From Psychrobacter sp. (GTDB lineage: Bacteria; Pseudomonadota; Gammaproteobacteria; Pseudomonadales; Moraxellaceae), in contig JAHHUJ010000100.1 of the NCBI GenBank assembly GCA_020024075.1, positions 1 through 7,317 of the forward strand: a DNA stretch of 7,317 bases, written 5' to 3'. Position numbers and translations under genes: made by a program. Positions 5,142-7,317 of this stretch are shown here, in pieces. The number at the start of each line of letters is the position of its first letter. Position 1 is the stretch's first letter. Under the pieces are notes generated by a model. The model worked only from the letters and a program-made list of their open reading frames with translations, was not told where the DNA came from and made no database searches.

Positions 5142-5771
5142 TTATAACTTTCCTTTTAAAGCTTCTAAAGCTGCAAATGGATTTTCAGGCTCTTCCTCAA
5201 CAATCTCCCCCACTTGCTCAACTGCCATTTCACAGTCATCATGTTTGGCAGAAAGTGGGATATCTAGTAAAAGCTCATCTTCCACTAGCTTCTTCAGAGG
5301 TAACAGTCTATCCCCTTTTTTGTTCTCTGGCTGATCGGCCAATAACTCTTCTAATAAAAGATAGTCATCTGCCTCATCAACCAAACCTTGCTGATCTTCA
5401 TATTGTAACAGTATCAGCTCAGCATCATGAGTGACATCAATACTCATAGGTGTCAAACAACGTTGACAGGTTACCCAGACATCACCCGTAAACTGCATTA
5501 ATAGAGTTAGCAGCTGACCTCGCTTTGTGAGCTCACATCTTAATTCGATGGGATTGTCTTGATACGCTTCAGGAACAGTATCAAGCAGTCTGCTCATTAT
5601 ACGTGGTGTGATAGTACCAGACCAGACATAACCAGCATCCTCCCACTTCTCTAAGTTAACATGATTGGGCAACTGCTGGGCGCTTTTTTCTGTATTAATA
5701 TTGGTTGTAGGGTTACTCAATTTAGAATCCGTCAGGTTAGTGGAGATATTATCCTGATTGTATTTTGTCAT
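5142..5771 (-). CDS. yceD: YceD/DUF177 family protein, 23S rRNA accumulation factor
   Basis: YceD (DUF177) proteins are linked to accumulation of 23S rRNA, and the gene is commonly paired with rpmF, as here. The 209-residue acidic protein shows the family marks: TCQRCL with Cys102 and Cys105, LVEDELLLDIPL at about 162-173 followed by His177 and Cys180, and the terminal NPFAALEALK (197-206). The paired cysteines look able to bind metal, but this is inference. E. coli YceD has 173 residues; the difference includes an Asn/Ser/Thr-rich N-terminal stretch of about 30 residues that looks disordered. No internal Met lies between residue 1 and 59, so the start is forced; GAGAG lies just upstream. It is divergent from epmC and precedes rpmF by 270 nt. 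Confidence 0.9.
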   Translation of the reverse strand: MTKYNQDNISTNLTDSKLSNPTTNINTEKSAQQLPNHVNLEKWEDAGYVWSGTITPRIMSRLLDTVPEAYQDNPIELRCELTKRGQLLTLLMQFTGDVWVTCQRCLTPMSIDVTHDAELILLQYEDQQGLVDEADDYLLLEELLADQPENKKGDRLLPLKKLVEDELLLDIPLSAKHDDCEMAVEQVGEIVEEEPENPFAALEALKGKL

Positions 5772-5928
5772 ACTTCTCTCTCATTTAAAACTGATATCGA
5801 GGTGGCAGATAAGCAACAAGGCAATCAATGACTCCTAACCCCTGTTTGCTATTTTAAACCTACTCTACTTAGCTTATTGTGTATTGGGTTTTTATTTATG
5901 ACAATAACTGGCGATAAATGCTATAAGG
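5772..5928. other. left part of the yceD-epmC divergent region
   Basis: No ORF. It should hold the yceD promoter on the minus strand. The best I see is TTGTTG with TATCAG 17 nt downstream, close to the yceD start, matching the consensus only at 3/6 and 4/6. An outer inverted pair, TGACAA (5899-5904) and TTGTCA (5929-5934), links this part to the epmC promoter. Confidence 0.35.
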
Positions 5929-5956
5929 TTGTCAGTATCAAATTAATTGATAGAAT
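5929..5956 (+). promoter_or_regulatory. epmC promoter with a palindrome in its spacer
   Basis: TTGTCA (5929-5934) and TAGAAT (5951-5956) are 16 nt apart and match the sigma-70 consensus at 5/6 each. The spacer holds a palindrome, TATCAA-ATTAA-TTGATA (5936-5952), placed where a repressor would block RNA polymerase. The predicted start near 5963 gives a leader of about 88 nt. Confidence 0.55.
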
Positions 5957-6050
5957 GGCATACCCCTTAATCTTTTATCTGAGGGCTTGGGGGCGCAATT
6001 ACTACCCCGTGCCTTTTCTCTAATATTTACTTAGGATTATTTCATATTCT

Positions 6051-6794
6051 ATGTCTGCTATTTATTTTTCTAAGCTGCCCATCTATAAGTTGGCTAATAA
6101 TTTAACCCAGCACGCCGTAGCGCCTTTGTCGCTATTACACTCCCCTGCCTCCAGTACTAACGGTGACAACGCTGTCTGCCTTGATAAGCAGGCCTTTAAA
6201 CAGCAATGGCAATATTTACAACAGCTGGCCACCAATGAATCAATGACATCCTCTGCTGAATCAATAGAGAAGCTACAAGTGGATTGGCTGATAGAGCTAT
6301 TTAATACGGTATTTTTGACCAAAAACGTTAAGTTAGTACGCGGAGAAAATGAGCCTGAATACTTCCCAGCCACCAAAACTGCTCCTGCTCGTATTGAATT
6401 CGCGCATGGCTTTTTTCAAAGTGCCTTGCATGAAATAAGTCACTGGAGCTTGGCAGGTAAGCATCGCCGCACCCTACCTGACTTCGGCTATTGGTACGCT
6501 CCTGATGGTCGTACGGAAGCTCAACAAAAAGCGTTTGAACAAGTTGAAATTAAACCTCAAGCTATTGAATGCCTATTTAGTCTTATGTGTGGCAGAAGCT
6601 TTAGGGTCTCTCAAGATAATTTACATGCTGACTTTGATACCAGTCAGAGCACTTTTGCGGTAGATGTTTTTAATCAAGCCGAGCAATATATCAATAACCC
6701 ACAAAACTTACCCACTGATGCAAAAACGCTGTTAACAGTTCTAGCCTATATGTGTCATGATACTATTATGCGTCATGATACTATAGACAATTAA
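6051..6794 (+). CDS. epmC: elongation factor P hydroxylase EpmC (YfcM)
   Basis: EpmC hydroxylates the modified lysine (Lys34 in E. coli) of elongation factor P after EpmA and EpmB have attached beta-lysine; EF-P relieves ribosome stalling at polyproline. Residues 80-200 follow E. coli YfcM closely: LIELFNTVFL, LVRGENEPEY, then FAHGFFQSALHEISHW with the metal-site motif His127-Glu128-x-x-His131, DFGYWYAPDGR, Glu166 in VEIKPQA, and SQDNLHADFD. The protein is longer than E. coli YfcM (247 against about 182), mainly through some 70 residues before the conserved domain. The start at 6051 has only a distant AGGA (about 14 nt); an in-frame ATG at 6243 (residue 65) would give the short form but has no clear ribosome site. 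The last residues carry a short duplication (HDTIMR/HDTIDN). The EF-P, epmA and epmB genes are not in this window. Confidence 0.92.
   Translation: MSAIYFSKLPIYKLANNLTQHAVAPLSLLHSPASSTNGDNAVCLDKQAFKQQWQYLQQLATNESMTSSAESIEKLQVDWLIELFNTVFLTKNVKLVRGENEPEYFPATKTAPARIEFAHGFFQSALHEISHWSLAGKHRRTLPDFGYWYAPDGRTEAQQKAFEQVEIKPQAIECLFSLMCGRSFRVSQDNLHADFDTSQSTFAVDVFNQAEQYINNPQNLPTDAKTLLTVLAYMCHDTIMRHDTIDN
6754..6784 (+). repeat. short tandem duplication at the 3' end of epmC
   Basis: GTCATGATACTAT occurs exactly at 6754-6766 and 6772-6784, an 18-bp period that keeps the reading frame and encodes two HDTI units at the C-terminus. Confidence 0.75.
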
Positions 6795-6940
6795 CTATGC
6801 AAAAAAGCTGTTTAGCACAAAGCTTCATTGCTAGTCAGTAATAACTTTTGAGCCCAATTAATACCAATTATTAATAAAAACTATCTAATAATAAAACCGT
6901 TTATAAAACACTGATAAAAATAGCAACAGGGAGGCATCTT
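6795..6940 (+). promoter_or_regulatory. epmC-yciO gap, possible yciO promoter
   Basis: No strong terminator follows epmC; AAGCT and AGCTT form only a 5-bp stem without a T-run. A weak promoter candidate is TTGAGC (6848-6853) with TTAATA (6871-6876) at 17 nt. A 7-bp inverted repeat, ATTAATA (6857-6863) and TATTAAT (6869-6875), overlaps it. Read-through from epmC is also possible. Confidence 0.3.
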
Positions 6941-7317
6941 ATGCAAACTTTATATATTCATCCAGAGAACCCACAGCCAAGACTAATTAGCCAGGTTGTA
7001 GACGCTTTAAATCACGATCAGCTCATTATTTATCCCACTGACACCAGTTATGCCTTCGGTTGTAAAATTGGCTCAAAAAACGCCATTGAGAAGCTAAGAC
7101 TGATAAGACAACTTGATGACAAGCATCAGTTTACTCTTTTGTGCCGTGATTTAAGTGAGATTGCCACTTATGCCACAGTAGACAATCAACAGTTCAAGCT
7201 ATTAAAAGCAGCCACCCCAGCCCCTATCACCTTTATCTTGGATGCCACAAAAGATGTGCCCAAAAAGCTATCACATCCTAAAAAAAAGACCATAGGCATT
7301 AGAGTACCTTCCAACCC
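6941..7317 (+). CDS. yciO: YciO-type YrdC/Sua5-domain protein, 3' end outside the window
   Basis: The frame is open from ATG 6941 to the window edge: 125 full codons with no stop. The start is firm, with AGGGAGG (6928-6934) 6 nt upstream. The start MQTLYIHPENPQPRLI, then IIYPTDTSYAFGCKI (29-43), KLRLIRQL (51-58), FTLLCRDLSEIATYA (64-78) and TIGIRVPSN near the edge follow E. coli YciO (about 206 aa) along the whole visible length, so roughly 80 residues are missing. YciO belongs to the family of L-threonylcarbamoyladenylate synthases (TsaC/Sua5), which make the intermediate for t6A on ANN-decoding tRNAs. YciO is a separate branch from TsaC and its own cellular role is not settled, so t6A synthesis should not be assumed. 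It follows epmC after 146 nt on the same strand. Confidence 0.92.
   Translation, partial: MQTLYIHPENPQPRLISQVVDALNHDQLIIYPTDTSYAFGCKIGSKNAIEKLRLIRQLDDKHQFTLLCRDLSEIATYATVDNQQFKLLKAATPAPITFILDATKDVPKKLSHPKKKTIGIRVPSN

Overview
The window is a chromosomal housekeeping segment of a gammaproteobacterium, most likely Moraxellaceae and Psychrobacter-like. This rests on protein similarity recalled from memory (QueG, Kbp, YceD, RpmF, FabD, FabG, AcpP, EpmC, YciO all look gammaproteobacterial), on AT-rich intergenic DNA, and on a compact yceD-rpmF-fabD-fabG-acpP cluster that lacks the plsX and fabH found in the E. coli cluster. No database search was possible, so the genus is an inference. I see no phage, IS element, CRISPR array, toxin-antitoxin pair, tRNA or rRNA gene.

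Layout. On the left, queG (plus strand, tRNA queuosine synthesis) faces kbp (minus strand, potassium-binding BON-LysM protein); a terminator for kbp lies between them. A possible divergent gene is cut by the left edge. From about 2285 to 5771 everything reads on the minus strand, in transcription order yceD, rpmF, fabD, fabG, acpP: an rRNA-accumulation factor, ribosomal protein bL32, then malonyl-CoA:ACP transacylase, beta-ketoacyl-ACP reductase and acyl carrier protein. The cluster is internally punctuated: a palindrome-rich region before rpmF, a strong intrinsic terminator between rpmF and fabD, a 2-nt fabD-fabG junction, a 314-nt gap with 18-bp tandem repeats before acpP, and a strong terminator after acpP. 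On the right, epmC (EF-P hydroxylase) is divergent from yceD and is followed by the 5' part of a yciO-type gene that runs off the window.

Functionally the segment mixes translation (queG, yceD, rpmF, epmC, yciO) and fatty acid synthesis (fabD, fabG, acpP). Linking ribosomal protein L32 to fatty acid genes is a conserved bacterial arrangement. I found no undescribed system. The points most worth checking are regulatory: the operator-like palindrome over the rpmF promoter, the terminator just before fabD, the tandem repeats upstream of acpP, and a palindrome in the epmC promoter. EpmC and YceD also carry N-terminal extensions compared with their E. coli relatives.
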